A stretch of DNA of 64,000 bases from Symsagittifera roscoffensis (taxonomy: Eukaryota > Xenacoelomorpha > Acoela > Convolutidae), in contig NC_087062.1 of the NCBI RefSeq assembly GCF_963678635.1, positions 98,757,705-98,821,704 on the forward strand, read 5' to 3'. The notes beneath the pieces were generated by a model. That model was not told where the DNA came from and made no database searches. It saw nothing but the letters and a program-made list of their open reading frames with translations. Shown here in pieces: positions 20,087 through 30,004 of this stretch. The first letter of the stretch is position 1; each line of letters opens with the position of its first letter. Made by a program: the position numbers and the translations under genes.

Positions 20087-23000
20087 TTACTTTTGAAATT
20101 CCACTTTCTTTAAAATTTTAGATTGGGGGATGAATATTTTATAGTTTTTACGTGGTTGATTTCGGAGTCTTGTTGTTTTTCTATTTTCTGATTTGTCGAT
20201 TTGTTCTTGGGGTATTATTTGTTCGGTCATTTTTCTATTTTTTCTTTGTTTTGGAGATTCTTTATGGTTTTGTGTATTGTTTTTGGTGGTGGTTAGTTTT
20301 GTGTTTTGATTTTCGGTGGGGTTATCATCTTGTTCTGTGTTTTTCAGATGTGGTTCATTTTGAATGATTTTTAATCCTGTGAAAGAATATAATTGAGTTA
20401 ATTCGCGGAGTGCGTATTCTTTTGGGTAATAAGGTAATAGGTTGTTTCGATGTTGAACGATTTCTTTTTTGTTTGAGTCGGTAATTTTATATGTGACATC
20501 AGTGGGTTTTGCAATTATCTGGTATGGTCCTTTTCGAAGGGGTTGTAATTTTTTAGAAATTCCTTTTTGTGTATTAAAATTAGGTATTAAAACAAATGTT
20601 CCAATTTTTAATTCGGAGGCTGGTGTAAAACGTGAATTGATTTGTTCATTAATGTTTTGTCTTTGTAATAACTTTTTTGTTATTTTTTGATAAATTTCAT
20701 TGTGTTTTTTATCTCTATTTAGAATCCATTCGGTGTGTGTACCGGAGGCTAGTTTAAGAATTTGTGGGTGATGAAAATGATCTTCATCGTGTGTATGTAA
20801 AGGTAGGTTATAACAAATTGAGTCTTTATTTGGTTGACAATAACCTTGTGCGTTTTTATGAGAATTCGCTGTAAACATTATTGGTTTGCGTGGCTTTTGG
20901 TTAAAAACCATTTCGTATGGTGACATTCCTAAAGTTGTCGTAATTTGTGAATTATACGCTAAGGGAAATAATTTTACATCTGCTGACCATTCGGTATATT
21001 TTGTATCATTTCCGTTGATGATACATCTAAGATATTCTTGTAATGAACGGTTCATACCTTCGACTAAGCCGTTTGTCCAAGGTGCATGAGATGTACGTGG
21101 TTTGTGTTTAATGTTATATAAATGACATAGTCTGATAATTTCATTATTTATGAATTCTGTACCGTTGTCTGTAACTAAAATTTCTGGTAGTCCGAATTTT
21201 GCTATCCAGTGTTCATAGAGTGTTGTGTAAGCGTAATAAGCGTTACAATGTGGTACTGGGTTAAGTGCTACATAATGTGTAAATGCGTCAACAATTACCA
21301 TAATGTAGGAGTTTCCTTCTGATGAGGGTGAAATTGGTCCTTTAGTATCAAATGAGATACGATGATTAAAGTACAAACTTTGTCCTTTAAAATCTTGTTT
21401 TTGTGCTATTTGTTTTTGATTTGGGTAAGGTTTATTTAGTTGACATACTATACAGTCATTGCATAGTACTTTTATCCAAATTGGTGCATTTGGGAAGTAA
21501 AAATTTTGTATAAAATTTGAATATGTTTTTTCTGATCCAGAGTGTCCTTTAATATTTTGTGTATGTGAAATATTAAAAGCTATTAAAATCATACTTAAAG
21601 GGAGACATGGAACTGTAGATTCATTCAGGTTATACTCTAAAAGGTCTGTATTTTCGTTAATTGTTGTGTTGTTAAATTTGCGAAAGTATCGGAGGAGTGT
21701 TTTGTTTCCTAGAATGGTTGAATCTGCTTTGATAGGTTTAGTTTTATATTTGTGCCATGATTTCAGTTGTCGAATTACTGGGTCAAGGTTTTGATATTGT
21801 TTCAGTGTTGAAATTGTAATTATTTCTGTTGGGGGGAGAAAAATGTTTTCGATTTCTAATTTAGATAAGGGTATTGTATCAAGTGGGTCGTGAAGGTCAA
21901 AAACTTGATTTATTGTGTATTTTGAATCATTTGTTTGTGGTCCTGATAAATTTATTTTATCAGTTAAATCTTCTTTTTCAATTAGTGGAAAGTGGTCTTT
22001 CTTAGGTGGGTGTTGTTTTGTTCGTTTTTGTTGAGTGTTATTTTTTATCCATTGAGAATATGGGATTGGTTTGAAAGTTGATGTTCCAAGTAAATCAACT
22101 TCATAATGATTATTTTGACAATCTAAATAAAGTGGGAAATGTTGTAAACTATTTATTTGTGATTGTTCAATATCAGTTTTTACTGCATATTTGCATTCTA
22201 ATCGGGGTGATGTTTCGTTTTCTGCAAGGTAGAATTTTATGTTTTTGGGTATTTCAACTGTTGTTTTTCGTGTAAGTAATTCAGGTGGTGTATTTCGACT
22301 TAAGGTGTCTGGTAATGCAAGATTTTTTCCTGCAGTCCAAACTATATGTAAGTTTGGAAATTTCATTAGAATTAGTTGAAATCTGTAAACTCGGTGGTTT
22401 GGGTTAGATTTTTGTGTAAAGAGAAAGATGATTGGTTTATGGTCTGTGAATAGAACTGTTGGATGTTTTGATCCAAGTATCAGAAATTCATATTCTGTCA
22501 GTGTATATATTATGGCTGTACATTCTCTCATTAGAGTTGAGAGTCGTAGCTCTGCTTGAGTGAATAATCGAGAATTTGCTGATATGAGGTTCATTTTATT
22601 TGTACCATTATGTGATTGTAATAGTGCTGCACCGATGCCAAAGTTCGAAGCATCGCACATTGCATAAAATGGTTGATTTGAATCTGGAATTGTGTTTGAA
22701 ATTTGTTCAGTTAAAAGTTTCTTTATTTCTTCAAATCGTGTTTGATGTTCTGTGTTCCATTCAAAATTATTTTGTTGTCTAAGGATGTTATAAAATGGTC
22801 GTAGATATAATTGCATTTTATAAACATATTTACTTAAAAAGTTTAACATTCCAAGAAATTCTTGGATTTTCTTTTTATTTGTTGGTGGTTGAAGTTTTTG
22901 AATAGCGTCAATGCGTGATTTCAATGGAGTGATTGTTTTTCTTTCTATATTATGTCCTAAGAATTTAACTCTTGTCAAAAAGAAGTGTGATTTATCGGGG

Positions 23001-26000
23001 GCGGCCTTCAGATTTTCGTTCTGAAGTATTTGGTGATATTTTTCTAAAACATTGAACATTTCGTCTTTTGTTTGTGATTGCATAAAAACATCGTCTAAAT
23101 AGGTGATTGCGTTTTTCTTGAGTATCAGTGGTCTAAAAATTTTGCTCATAAAAGCTGAAAATGCTGCTGGTCCTATGGATATTCCATAGAATAAGCGGTT
23201 GAATTCATATTGTTGGTTTCCGATAACAAATTGTGTTAAACGTCGTGATTGTTCATCTAGTGGCATTTGATTGTATGCACTATTCATATCGGCGGTTGTA
23301 AAGTATTTGCCGTTTATTTTTGTTAAAATAACTTGTATTGGTTCAATGGGCCAATTACATTTTGATTCATCTATAAGTGAATTGAGGTATCTAGCATCGA
23401 GAACGATTTTTAATGATTCTCCTTTAGCTAGAATGATAACAGGGTTGATAAATGTGTTGCCTTTTGGTTGTTCTTCTTTATTAACTGGTGATATAATGTT
23501 GTATTGTTCTAAAATGTCGAGTAATCTGTTCACTTTATCATGTAAGTGAATTGGTACTTTACTTGCTCTCTGTTTTTTGAAAACTGCGTCTGGTTTTAAC
23601 GGGAGATGTAGTGATGAACTGATTTTGCCAACATCGAATTTTGATGTTGCATAGACTGATGAATATTTAATTAGCTGTTTGGCTAATTTTTTGAATTCGT
23701 CTTGTGTTATTTGTGAATGTTGGAAATTAAACATTGTTAAAAATTTCTGTTGGTCCTCTGTGTAGTTACTTATGTTGAATGTCGGTTTGAAATATGGAGT
23801 TTTTGTGAAATAATCCGTATTTCTGTTTTCGTTACTTATTATATTATTTATAGATAATTCTTCATTAAGAATTGTAGATTGGCAAATATCTAGTAATTGG
23901 AGTATATTATTTACGCGATAGGCTTTTTCGTGTATTGGTGATATTGTAGCGTTGGTTTCACAATATCCTAAAAGTCCTAAAGGTAATGTTACTTGGTAAG
24001 GTGTGTTGTTATAGACATGTAAGGAAATGATATCGGAATTCGAATTTTTCAAATATTTTATGGATGAGATTGTGATTTTGAAAAATTTGTGAATAGGTTT
24101 GAATTCAAATTCTGACATATAAAATTTTTGTTTGTTTTGTTCTTTATCATATTGGTGAACTTGTTTGATTGAAAAATTATAGATATTTCCTGATAGTGGT
24201 TTTAGGTGTTTTCTTTGTTGGTTAAATATCGGGTAGAATTTTGAAAAGAATGGTGGTTGTTTATTTAATCTTTGAAAAAATGTTAAGGATGTTTCTTTTG
24301 TTTTTGTATATTTATCTTTGATTAATATTTTACTATTTAGTATGTTAATTGTTGGTATATACTTCGAAATAAATGGTATTCCAATGATATTATATTTAAT
24401 GTCAGTGATATGGAATATTTGTTTAAATGGCTTATTTAAAATTTTGCTTTGTTCCATTGTTCTGGTGGGGAGGAGAAATAATTGGATTTTTCCGTAGTTT
24501 ATCAATGTTGATCCTTGTGCTGTTGCTAACTTACTGGAGGTTTCAAGAGGTGTTAGCTTTGGGTGTAAAGTTTTTATTTCATTCCATGTGGGGATGTTTA
24601 TTATGTTTGATTCTGCTCCTGAATCAATTAAAAAATCTATTTCAAGGTCTGGTGGTTGAAATTCTTTGTTTCTTGGGCTTTCTAAGAGAAATGGAATTGT
24701 CCAAATTTTTTCTTTGGGTTGTTCTTTTTGTATATTTTGATAAATGTGGTTTGTATTCAAGCATTTTGTTTTGGTATTTTTATTGGTTTGGTCTGTAGTG
24801 TTAATCTCGTTTGTTTCTTGCGTCGTTGGTGTGGAATTTATGGGTGTAGTGTAATAATTTTGAAGAAATTCTGATTGATTTTCATATATGTGTGATGGAA
24901 AGGGTTGTTCATATATGACAGATTCATAGTCATTTTCGACTTTTATCATATTGATAGAAAGAGTGTTTTCAGTATCACTTTCTGAATCTGATGATGTACA
25001 GTTTATTTGATTGAGTTGTAACGTATCAGTTACTGTGTCATCAATACCTGGAGGGTCTGATGTGGTTTCTGGGTTAGATTGTACTTGATTGATTTGTCTT
25101 TGATGTTTAGGTGTACTACTTCTGTGGCGATTATTAGAATTATTATAGTTATTATTATTCCGGTGTGGTGATTGGGAATAATTTCTATAACGATTATTAT
25201 AACTTGAGTGTCGATTTTGTGAATTATTTCGCGATCTGTTTTGGTAATTATTGTTTGGTCTGTTATAGTTCGATCTATTATATGAGTTATTCCTTGATTG
25301 ATTGTTCGAGTAATTCTGGTTTCGGTTGTTTGAATAACTTCTATTTCGATTATAGGAGTAGTTTCTATTCCTATTGTATGATGAATTTCGTGATTGGTTG
25401 TTTGGATAGTAGTTATTTCTTGATTGGGAATTAGATCTAGAAACAAATCGTTGTGTATTTGAATTTGATCTGGAGTAGTTATTTCGACTATTTGGTCTAT
25501 TGTAGTGATTTTGTGATGAATTATTCGTGTTTCTTCGTTCTGGTGATCTTCCTCTATAACTTGAGTTATATGGTGATTGATTTCTTGTATAATTTGTATT
25601 GTTCGGGAGTGGTTTTCCTGAACTGTTGTTGCTGTAAACTGTTTTGTTCGGTAGATTTTGATCTTTTTTCATGTATTGATAGAATGATTTATTTGGTTCT
25701 TTATATTTTTGAGGTTTATTTTGATTGTCTTGCTGTTTTTGTCTACATTCGGAAATACTATGTCCGTATCGTCGGCAATAATTACACCATTTTTTGAAAG
25801 ATGGTTTGCCTTTGAAGTTTGGGTTCTTTTCATAAATATTGAGTATTTCAGTGATTTTTTCAACGAGGTCTGTCTCTGATTCCTGTATATTATTAATATT
25901 AGTGGGAGTCGTTTCAATTCTGTTAACGTATTGTAGTTTCAGATTTTCCGTTTCTTCTAGTTTCATCGTGATTTCTGCTTGTTCTAATTTGTCTACTAGT

Positions 26001-28309
26001 TTTCGAAAATCTAAATCGGGTTCTCGAATTGAAGAAGGATGGGATGCTCTCTTTTTTATTGCTATTTTCCTTAATTGTGGTGTTAAGGTCATCATTAAGA
26101 TTTCTGTCATCTTTGTGTTTTTATAGTCATGTGTATTTAATGAATATGCTTTTCGAACTAGTGTTTCGATTCGTACTGCTATTTGCTTGATGGTTTCGTT
26201 TGGTAATCTGCGAATTTCATTACATAAAACTCTTTGTTGTTGTTTGTTTCTTTCGGAGTCAAACATTTTTGAAAATTCCTGTGTAAACCTTTTCCAGTTT
26301 GATTTTATTTCTAGAGGTAGTACTGAAAACCATTTTTGGGCTGCGCCATCTAAGGTTGTTTGTATTAACGCTGTGCGTCGATGTATCCAATTTTGATGTA
26401 GTGGCGTATTTATTGGTTCAGGTCCAATATTTAAAATCAGGTTTGCTGTTACTGCATTTAAATAATCTTCTACAGAGTATTCAGGGTCTGTTCCTGTGAA
26501 AACCATTAAAGGTTTGTTTGATGTTATTGATGATCCACCCATAAGGTATGGATTCATTGTCATTTGTAATGATTCTGCTGTATTTGGCATTTGAGAAAAA
26601 TTTGAAAGTTGGTTTCTTGTTATTTCATGTTGTTGAAGATAATATGGGAGTGGTATTTCATTTTGCATTTGTGATGCTTGATACGAGTGTGCAGTCATTG
26701 GATTTTGTTGTTGAATTGGTTGAAAAGATTGTGTATTAATTAGATTTTGTTGTTGAATTGGTTGTTGATGTTGTGCATCTATTGGTTGTGGAGAAAAATT
26801 TCTATGATTTGTACGTGTTCTCTGTATTCCTTGTCTACGATATTCTTGAGAATTTTGTGCAAATATATCTGGTTGTAAGAAATCATCATCTGAGGATAAA
26901 TAATCCATTTGATAAGATGTCTGTTTTTTATTTTTATTTTGTTGAAAAAATGGGTAATTTTCACTGCGATCCTGTGGAGGATTTGGTTGAAAATTTTTGG
27001 AATTATATTGGGCCGTTGGGTTATCCCAGTTTCGAGGTTTTGTATATTGATTAAAATTTCTTTGTGGTTGATAATTTGTTTTTGACGGATGTGTATAATT
27101 ATAATTATGGTCTGCAAAGTTGTTTCTAGTGAATGTTTTGCGTGTTTTTGATGGTATTGTCATGGGTCTGTATGTTTGGTAATCCATATGTGAGTATTTA
27201 GGGGCAACCGAAGGTTTAACGGTTGATTGTAAGGTTACCTGTGTTTGTGAAGGATTTGTATTTCTTGGTGTTGTTAAATTTGGGCGTATTGGTGAAATAC
27301 TTTGTTGTGTAGTTGTTGTGTGTACAATTTCTTCATTTATGAAGTGTGATGGTGTCTGGATATCTTGTTGAGTAAGATTCCTAGTTCCATTGAGGTTTTC
27401 ATTGTGTATAACTGTAGAGTTTAAACTATTATTTTGTGTATCGGGTAAAAATGTATTATAGTTTAATGGTGTTGCATCAATTGTTAATGGTATTACTTTT
27501 ACATAATCTCTTATGTAAGATATTGTGCCTATTGCTTGACTTGAGATTGATTGTGGAAAGCTTATAAATGCGGGATGAGACCATTCGGGGTCCCAAACAT
27601 AATCTGATTGTTCTGTGATAGCGGTATCATCGTTCGAATTTTGGGGTCTAAAATTTTTTCTTGCTTGTGCAATTAAATCGATATTGTGTGTGAAATAATC
27701 TATTATGAACCATGCCAAAATTTTTTGTAAATCGTGTTTGGTATGTTGTGAAACGTCGTCTTTCGTGAAATTTTCTTTAATGATGTTTAAATAACTAGAG
27801 AGTAGTGTGATTTCATGTCGTACTCTTAAATGTTTAGATGCTTCTGTCGGTGAGACATTTGTTAATGGGATTTCGTTTTCTAATATCGAAATATAACTAT
27901 ATATTATTGCGAAAACTTCATTGGTGAATATGGAGTTTGCTCTTTGTGAGTTATGATATTGGATGCTTTTTATATATTCTGAAAAAACTTTTGAAAATTC
28001 TAAATCAAGATCGTCTGTTTGAATTGTATATTTTCTATTATTATGGTTTGGTGAGGTGAATTCTATGGAGTAGATTCCATACTGTTGTGTTATGTTGCAT
28101 ATATCTTTTAAGTAGTGGTCTATGATTTGTCTTTTGATTTTTACATCGGGGAACTCTGTTTTACATGGACTGATTCCGGGTTCAAATAAATTTACGAGTA
28201 AATTTTGACAAAATATGTGTTGTCCTCTATCAGTATCTGCGTCTACTATAAAAGGAAAGATTTCATCATCATCTGGACTTTCTTCACCTGGGGTGTGCGT
28301 TGAGCTCAT
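20087..28309 (-). CDS. gag-pol: Gag-Pol polyprotein, 2,740 aa
   Basis: One unbroken frame. A Gln/Asn-rich N-terminus is followed by a gag capsid-like region (about 600-800, AQKWFSVLP), a CCHC knuckle (about 841-855, CNYC...H....C) and an Asn/Ser/Arg/Tyr-rich linker (about 905-1070). Then come: aspartic protease DSGA (Asp 1229); reverse transcriptase with YLDD (1737-1740); RNase H with DASNFG (Asp ~1886) and later TDHKP; integrase with an HHCC zinc domain (about 2246-2295), catalytic Asp 2321, Asp 2381 and Glu 2417 (D-x59-D-x35-E), and a GPY/F-type motif (about 2593). This order is Ty3/gypsy or retroviral. Gag and Pol are fused in frame, without the usual frameshift. The start overlaps the 155-aa ORF by 26 bases; a CAG|GTGAAG 5' splice-like site lies seven codons in. 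All key catalytic residues are present. Confidence 0.95.
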   Translation of the reverse strand: MSSTHTPGEESPDDDEIFPFIVDADTDRGQHIFCQNLLVNLFEPGISPCKTEFPDVKIKRQIIDHYLKDICNITQQYGIYSIEFTSPNHNNRKYTIQTDDLDLEFSKVFSEYIKSIQYHNSQRANSIFTNEVFAIIYSYISILENEIPLTNVSPTEASKHLRVRHEITLLSSYLNIIKENFTKDDVSQHTKHDLQKILAWFIIDYFTHNIDLIAQARKNFRPQNSNDDTAITEQSDYVWDPEWSHPAFISFPQSISSQAIGTISYIRDYVKVIPLTIDATPLNYNTFLPDTQNNSLNSTVIHNENLNGTRNLTQQDIQTPSHFINEEIVHTTTTQQSISPIRPNLTTPRNTNPSQTQVTLQSTVKPSVAPKYSHMDYQTYRPMTIPSKTRKTFTRNNFADHNYNYTHPSKTNYQPQRNFNQYTKPRNWDNPTAQYNSKNFQPNPPQDRSENYPFFQQNKNKKQTSYQMDYLSSDDDFLQPDIFAQNSQEYRRQGIQRTRTNHRNFSPQPIDAQHQQPIQQQNLINTQSFQPIQQQNPMTAHSYQASQMQNEIPLPYYLQQHEITRNQLSNFSQMPNTAESLQMTMNPYLMGGSSITSNKPLMVFTGTDPEYSVEDYLNAVTANLILNIGPEPINTPLHQNWIHRRTALIQTTLDGAAQKWFSVLPLEIKSNWKRFTQEFSKMFDSERNKQQQRVLCNEIRRLPNETIKQIAVRIETLVRKAYSLNTHDYKNTKMTEILMMTLTPQLRKIAIKKRASHPSSIREPDLDFRKLVDKLEQAEITMKLEETENLKLQYVNRIETTPTNINNIQESETDLVEKITEILNIYEKNPNFKGKPSFKKWCNYCRRYGHSISECRQKQQDNQNKPQKYKEPNKSFYQYMKKDQNLPNKTVYSNNSSGKPLPNNTNYTRNQSPYNSSYRGRSPERRNTNNSSQNHYNRPNSRNNYSRSNSNTQRFVSRSNSQSRNNYYPNNQSRNSSYNRNRNYSYNRNRSYSNNRNQNYSNNQSRNNSYNRSNYNRPNNNYQNRSRNNSQNRHSSYNNRYRNYSQSPHRNNNNYNNSNNRHRSSTPKHQRQINQVQSNPETTSDPPGIDDTVTDTLQLNQINCTSSDSESDTENTLSINMIKVENDYESVIYEQPFPSHIYENQSEFLQNYYTTPINSTPTTQETNEINTTDQTNKNTKTKCLNTNHIYQNIQKEQPKEKIWTIPFLLESPRNKEFQPPDLEIDFLIDSGAESNIINIPTWNEIKTLHPKLTPLETSSKLATAQGSTLINYGKIQLFLLPTRTMEQSKILNKPFKQIFHITDIKYNIIGIPFISKYIPTINILNSKILIKDKYTKTKETSLTFFQRLNKQPPFFSKFYPIFNQQRKHLKPLSGNIYNFSIKQVHQYDKEQNKQKFYMSEFEFKPIHKFFKITISSIKYLKNSNSDIISLHVYNNTPYQVTLPLGLLGYCETNATISPIHEKAYRVNNILQLLDICQSTILNEELSINNIISNENRNTDYFTKTPYFKPTFNISNYTEDQQKFLTMFNFQHSQITQDEFKKLAKQLIKYSSVYATSKFDVGKISSSLHLPLKPDAVFKKQRASKVPIHLHDKVNRLLDILEQYNIISPVNKEEQPKGNTFINPVIILAKGESLKIVLDARYLNSLIDESKCNWPIEPIQVILTKINGKYFTTADMNSAYNQMPLDEQSRRLTQFVIGNQQYEFNRLFYGISIGPAAFSAFMSKIFRPLILKKNAITYLDDVFMQSQTKDEMFNVLEKYHQILQNENLKAAPDKSHFFLTRVKFLGHNIERKTITPLKSRIDAIQKLQPPTNKKKIQEFLGMLNFLSKYVYKMQLYLRPFYNILRQQNNFEWNTEHQTRFEEIKKLLTEQISNTIPDSNQPFYAMCDASNFGIGAALLQSHNGTNKMNLISANSRLFTQAELRLSTLMRECTAIIYTLTEYEFLILGSKHPTVLFTDHKPIIFLFTQKSNPNHRVYRFQLILMKFPNLHIVWTAGKNLALPDTLSRNTPPELLTRKTTVEIPKNIKFYLAENETSPRLECKYAVKTDIEQSQINSLQHFPLYLDCQNNHYEVDLLGTSTFKPIPYSQWIKNNTQQKRTKQHPPKKDHFPLIEKEDLTDKINLSGPQTNDSKYTINQVFDLHDPLDTIPLSKLEIENIFLPPTEIITISTLKQYQNLDPVIRQLKSWHKYKTKPIKADSTILGNKTLLRYFRKFNNTTINENTDLLEYNLNESTVPCLPLSMILIAFNISHTQNIKGHSGSEKTYSNFIQNFYFPNAPIWIKVLCNDCIVCQLNKPYPNQKQIAQKQDFKGQSLYFNHRISFDTKGPISPSSEGNSYIMVIVDAFTHYVALNPVPHCNAYYAYTTLYEHWIAKFGLPEILVTDNGTEFINNEIIRLCHLYNIKHKPRTSHAPWTNGLVEGMNRSLQEYLRCIINGNDTKYTEWSADVKLFPLAYNSQITTTLGMSPYEMVFNQKPRKPIMFTANSHKNAQGYCQPNKDSICYNLPLHTHDEDHFHHPQILKLASGTHTEWILNRDKKHNEIYQKITKKLLQRQNINEQINSRFTPASELKIGTFVLIPNFNTQKGISKKLQPLRKGPYQIIAKPTDVTYKITDSNKKEIVQHRNNLLPYYPKEYALRELTQLYSFTGLKIIQNEPHLKNTEQDDNPTENQNTKLTTTKNNTQNHKESPKQRKNRKMTEQIIPQEQIDKSENRKTTRLRNQPRKNYKIFIPQSKILKKVEFQK

Positions 28310-28751
28310 TTTTTCGTTCGATGACTGTTAATATGTAATTATTAATGTGTCGAATTGGTTGATTCCAATTGTATAAATGTACTGGTTTGTGTTTGTACTG
28401 CTTTTTTATTCTTCTTTTTCCTCTTTGTGATGAATTTGAAGTTGTTTCTGAGTCAGAAAAATATAATTGATCGTGAATTGGGCAATTTTTATCTATTGAT
28501 TCTTTTAGTTTGTAAAGTTCGTCTAAACTGTTGGTTTCTGATTCTGAAAATGCGTTTCGATTTTTTGAAAATCTTTTTCGTGTTATTTGTCTTTGTTTAG
28601 TTATTATTTTTCTCTTTAGTGTTTGTCGTTTTGTTCGAATGTATCCAACTGTTTGTGTATGAGGTGTGATTACAAGGTCGTATTTTTTGTTGTCTATTTC
28701 ACAATTGTGTAAAACGATTGTTTGTTTATTTCCTAGGTTTTTAAATGACAT
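28284..28751 (-). CDS. 155-aa basic ORF upstream of Gag-Pol
   Basis: First ORF after the leader. Lys/Arg-rich blocks (KRQTLKRK, RGKRRIKKQYKHK) flank an acidic Ser-rich middle (SESETNS, SDSETTSNS). No recognised domain; the basic tracts suggest nucleic-acid binding or nuclear localisation, an inference. It ends 26 bases inside Gag-Pol in another frame. The CAG|GTGAAG splice-like site at 28,288/28,287 sits at its very end, so splicing could replace its stop by a downstream exon. An ORF in this place is unusual for gypsy elements, where gag normally comes first. Confidence 0.6.
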   Translation of the reverse strand: MSFKNLGNKQTIVLHNCEIDNKKYDLVITPHTQTVGYIRTKRQTLKRKIITKQRQITRKRFSKNRNAFSESETNSLDELYKLKESIDKNCPIHDQLYFSDSETTSNSSQRGKRRIKKQYKHKPVHLYNWNQPIRHINNYILTVIERKNELNAHPR

Positions 28752-28932
28752 AAGGTTTAGAATGACGGATGCAAAGGGTTGTTAAATGATTTCTATTTTC
28801 GTAAACTGTTAGTTCTTACGATTTTTTGGTTAGCTTAACCTGGGTCTGTTTGTTCAGGGTTGGAGAGAAAAGTATATCGATTCCGAAGAATGATTTTTTA
28901 CTTTCTCGTGGCTAGTATAAGTTAAGGTGTTA

Positions 28933-28948
28933 ACTTACTTAATCTTAC
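28933..28948 (-). promoter_or_regulatory. Tandem 5' splice-site-like sequences in leader
   Basis: In element sense TAA|GTAAGA and ten bases later TAA|GTAAGT, both matching the intron side of the 5' splice consensus, about 180 bases upstream of the 155-aa ORF. They are candidates for the shared donor of spliced downstream messages. No RNA evidence is available. Confidence 0.4.
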
Positions 28949-29268
28949 TTAGGGGTAGTGATTGTGTTCAAGGGTTGGAGAATAGTAAATCGATCCACAA
29001 GGTTCAGGTATAATTAGAACGCGAGTAGTTCGTTAGATACTATTTTAAACTTACTAAGTCTAAGATTTATCCTGGGTCTGGTAAGAGGGGGGATCAAGTG
29101 AAGGATGAATAACCGAAGTTCTTCACTGTTTATCCTAATTTGAATGATTCGTTTTGTTTAAAAATTTCTATTAGTCTTAGGTCTTTAGAAAGGGTTGGGT
29201 AGTGAATCGACGTTTGAGGTCGTTAGACACTAATTAAGTGGGTGGGGGAGAACAAAGTTGTTCTGTTT

Positions 29269-29353
29269 GATCCAAGGATAAGCCTTGATGATCAAATTTG
29301 AAATTTAATTAAGTAGAAAATGATTTAAGATCCAAGGATAAGCCTTGATGATC
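29269..29353 (-). repeat. Duplicated stem-loop in leader
   Basis: A 25-base sequence (GATCCAAGGATAAGCCTTG + ATGATC) occurs at 29,269-29,293 and exactly 60 bases later at 29,329-29,353. Each copy can fold as GATC-CAAGG-loop-CCTTG-GATC. Duplicate hairpins in a retroelement leader suggest an RNA signal such as packaging or dimerisation, which is inference. Confidence 0.55.
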
Positions 29354-29683
29354 TGGTTTTAAAATTAAGTGAATTTAAGTTTTAATAAAATTTTAAATGT
29401 GTGTAAAGGAAAGATTTAGTGTTTTGATGATATTAGTGGGTTTATGATTGCTGTTATGTTTTAGATGATGGAGCTGGAACAACAGGATGATTTATGATTA
29501 CTAACCATTTATTGTCATGCTACTAATTTTTATTTTTATTTTTCAATAAATATTTTTCAAACATGTTTTGTATATTACTGCAGAATTTTAGGAAAACGAT
29601 CTTAGATCTTTTTATCAATCGTTATTGTATATTAATAATTTTGTTTAGCGCCTGAAATGAATTTGAAGATTAACTTCAAGATT

Positions 29684-29917
29684 TTATGTTTGCAAATGAA
29701 AATCTAAATTCATTGCCAGTAGTATTCTAAATATAAAAGTTTGCTCTGGTTTTTGCCTAACTATCATATAGCTATATGGCAAGTTTCTACTTTGTCGTAT
29801 GTCGTCTCTGGTTCGAGGTCTTCTTCCAATTCCGGGTAGTTCTGTTATGGTTCGGAATATTGGCTCTGATCTATTGAGTCGGAGAGACATTTCAATTAAA
29901 TTATTGTCGTATAACAT
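29684..29917 (-). CDS. 77-aa ORF in leader (doubtful)
   Basis: A 77-codon frame starting about 75 bases inside the primer-binding site, with an Arg-rich centre (GIGRRPRTRDD). No family is recognised. It could be an upstream ORF that regulates translation or simply an open stretch in the leader. Confidence 0.25.
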   Translation of the reverse strand: MLYDNNLIEMSLRLNRSEPIFRTITELPGIGRRPRTRDDIRQSRNLPYSYMIVRQKPEQTFIFRILLAMNLDFHLQT

Positions 29918-29990
29918 TTTGTAAATGTTTTTGTCTAATTTCTAATCTATTTTGGTTAATTCTAAGCTATTAAGGTCTTGTTCGAGACTT

Positions 29991-30002
29991 ATGGTCGCAC
30001 CA
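29991..30002 (-). promoter_or_regulatory. tRNA primer-binding site
   Basis: Two bases inside the 5' LTR the element reads TGGTGCGACCAT, complementary to a tRNA 3' end ...GGTCGCACCA; TGG at this position is the hallmark of a primer-binding site. The specific tRNA was not identified. The plus strand further upstream (GTTCGAG, 29,980-29,986) looks like a T-loop but the T-stem does not pair, so extended tRNA identity is not claimed. Confidence 0.7.
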
Positions 30003-30004
30003 GA

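Larger units (their letters stand above)
28752..30004 (-). other. Leader (5' untranslated region) of the retroelement
   Basis: 1,253 bases between the 5' LTR and the first long ORF. It holds the primer-binding site, tandem stem-loops (29,269-29,353), loosely repeated GGGTTGG(A/G)GA motifs around 28,858, 28,974 and 29,194, and two splice-donor-like sites. Retroviral leaders of this length usually carry packaging and splicing signals. Confidence 0.6.

Noticed and set aside
25030..25446. 138-codon minus-strand Ile/Thr-rich frame
   Set aside because: Alternate-frame reading of the Asn/Ser/Arg-rich linker of Gag-Pol.
20152..27054. Many plus-strand frames of 60-123 codons opposite Gag-Pol
   Set aside because: They are antisense shadows of the Gag-Pol frame, Phe/Leu/Cys-rich, without motifs or consistent starts.
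29950..30002. Extended tRNA sequence copied next to the primer-binding site
   Set aside because: GTTCGAG resembles a T-loop but the flanking five-base stem does not pair, so only the 12-base PBS is claimed.
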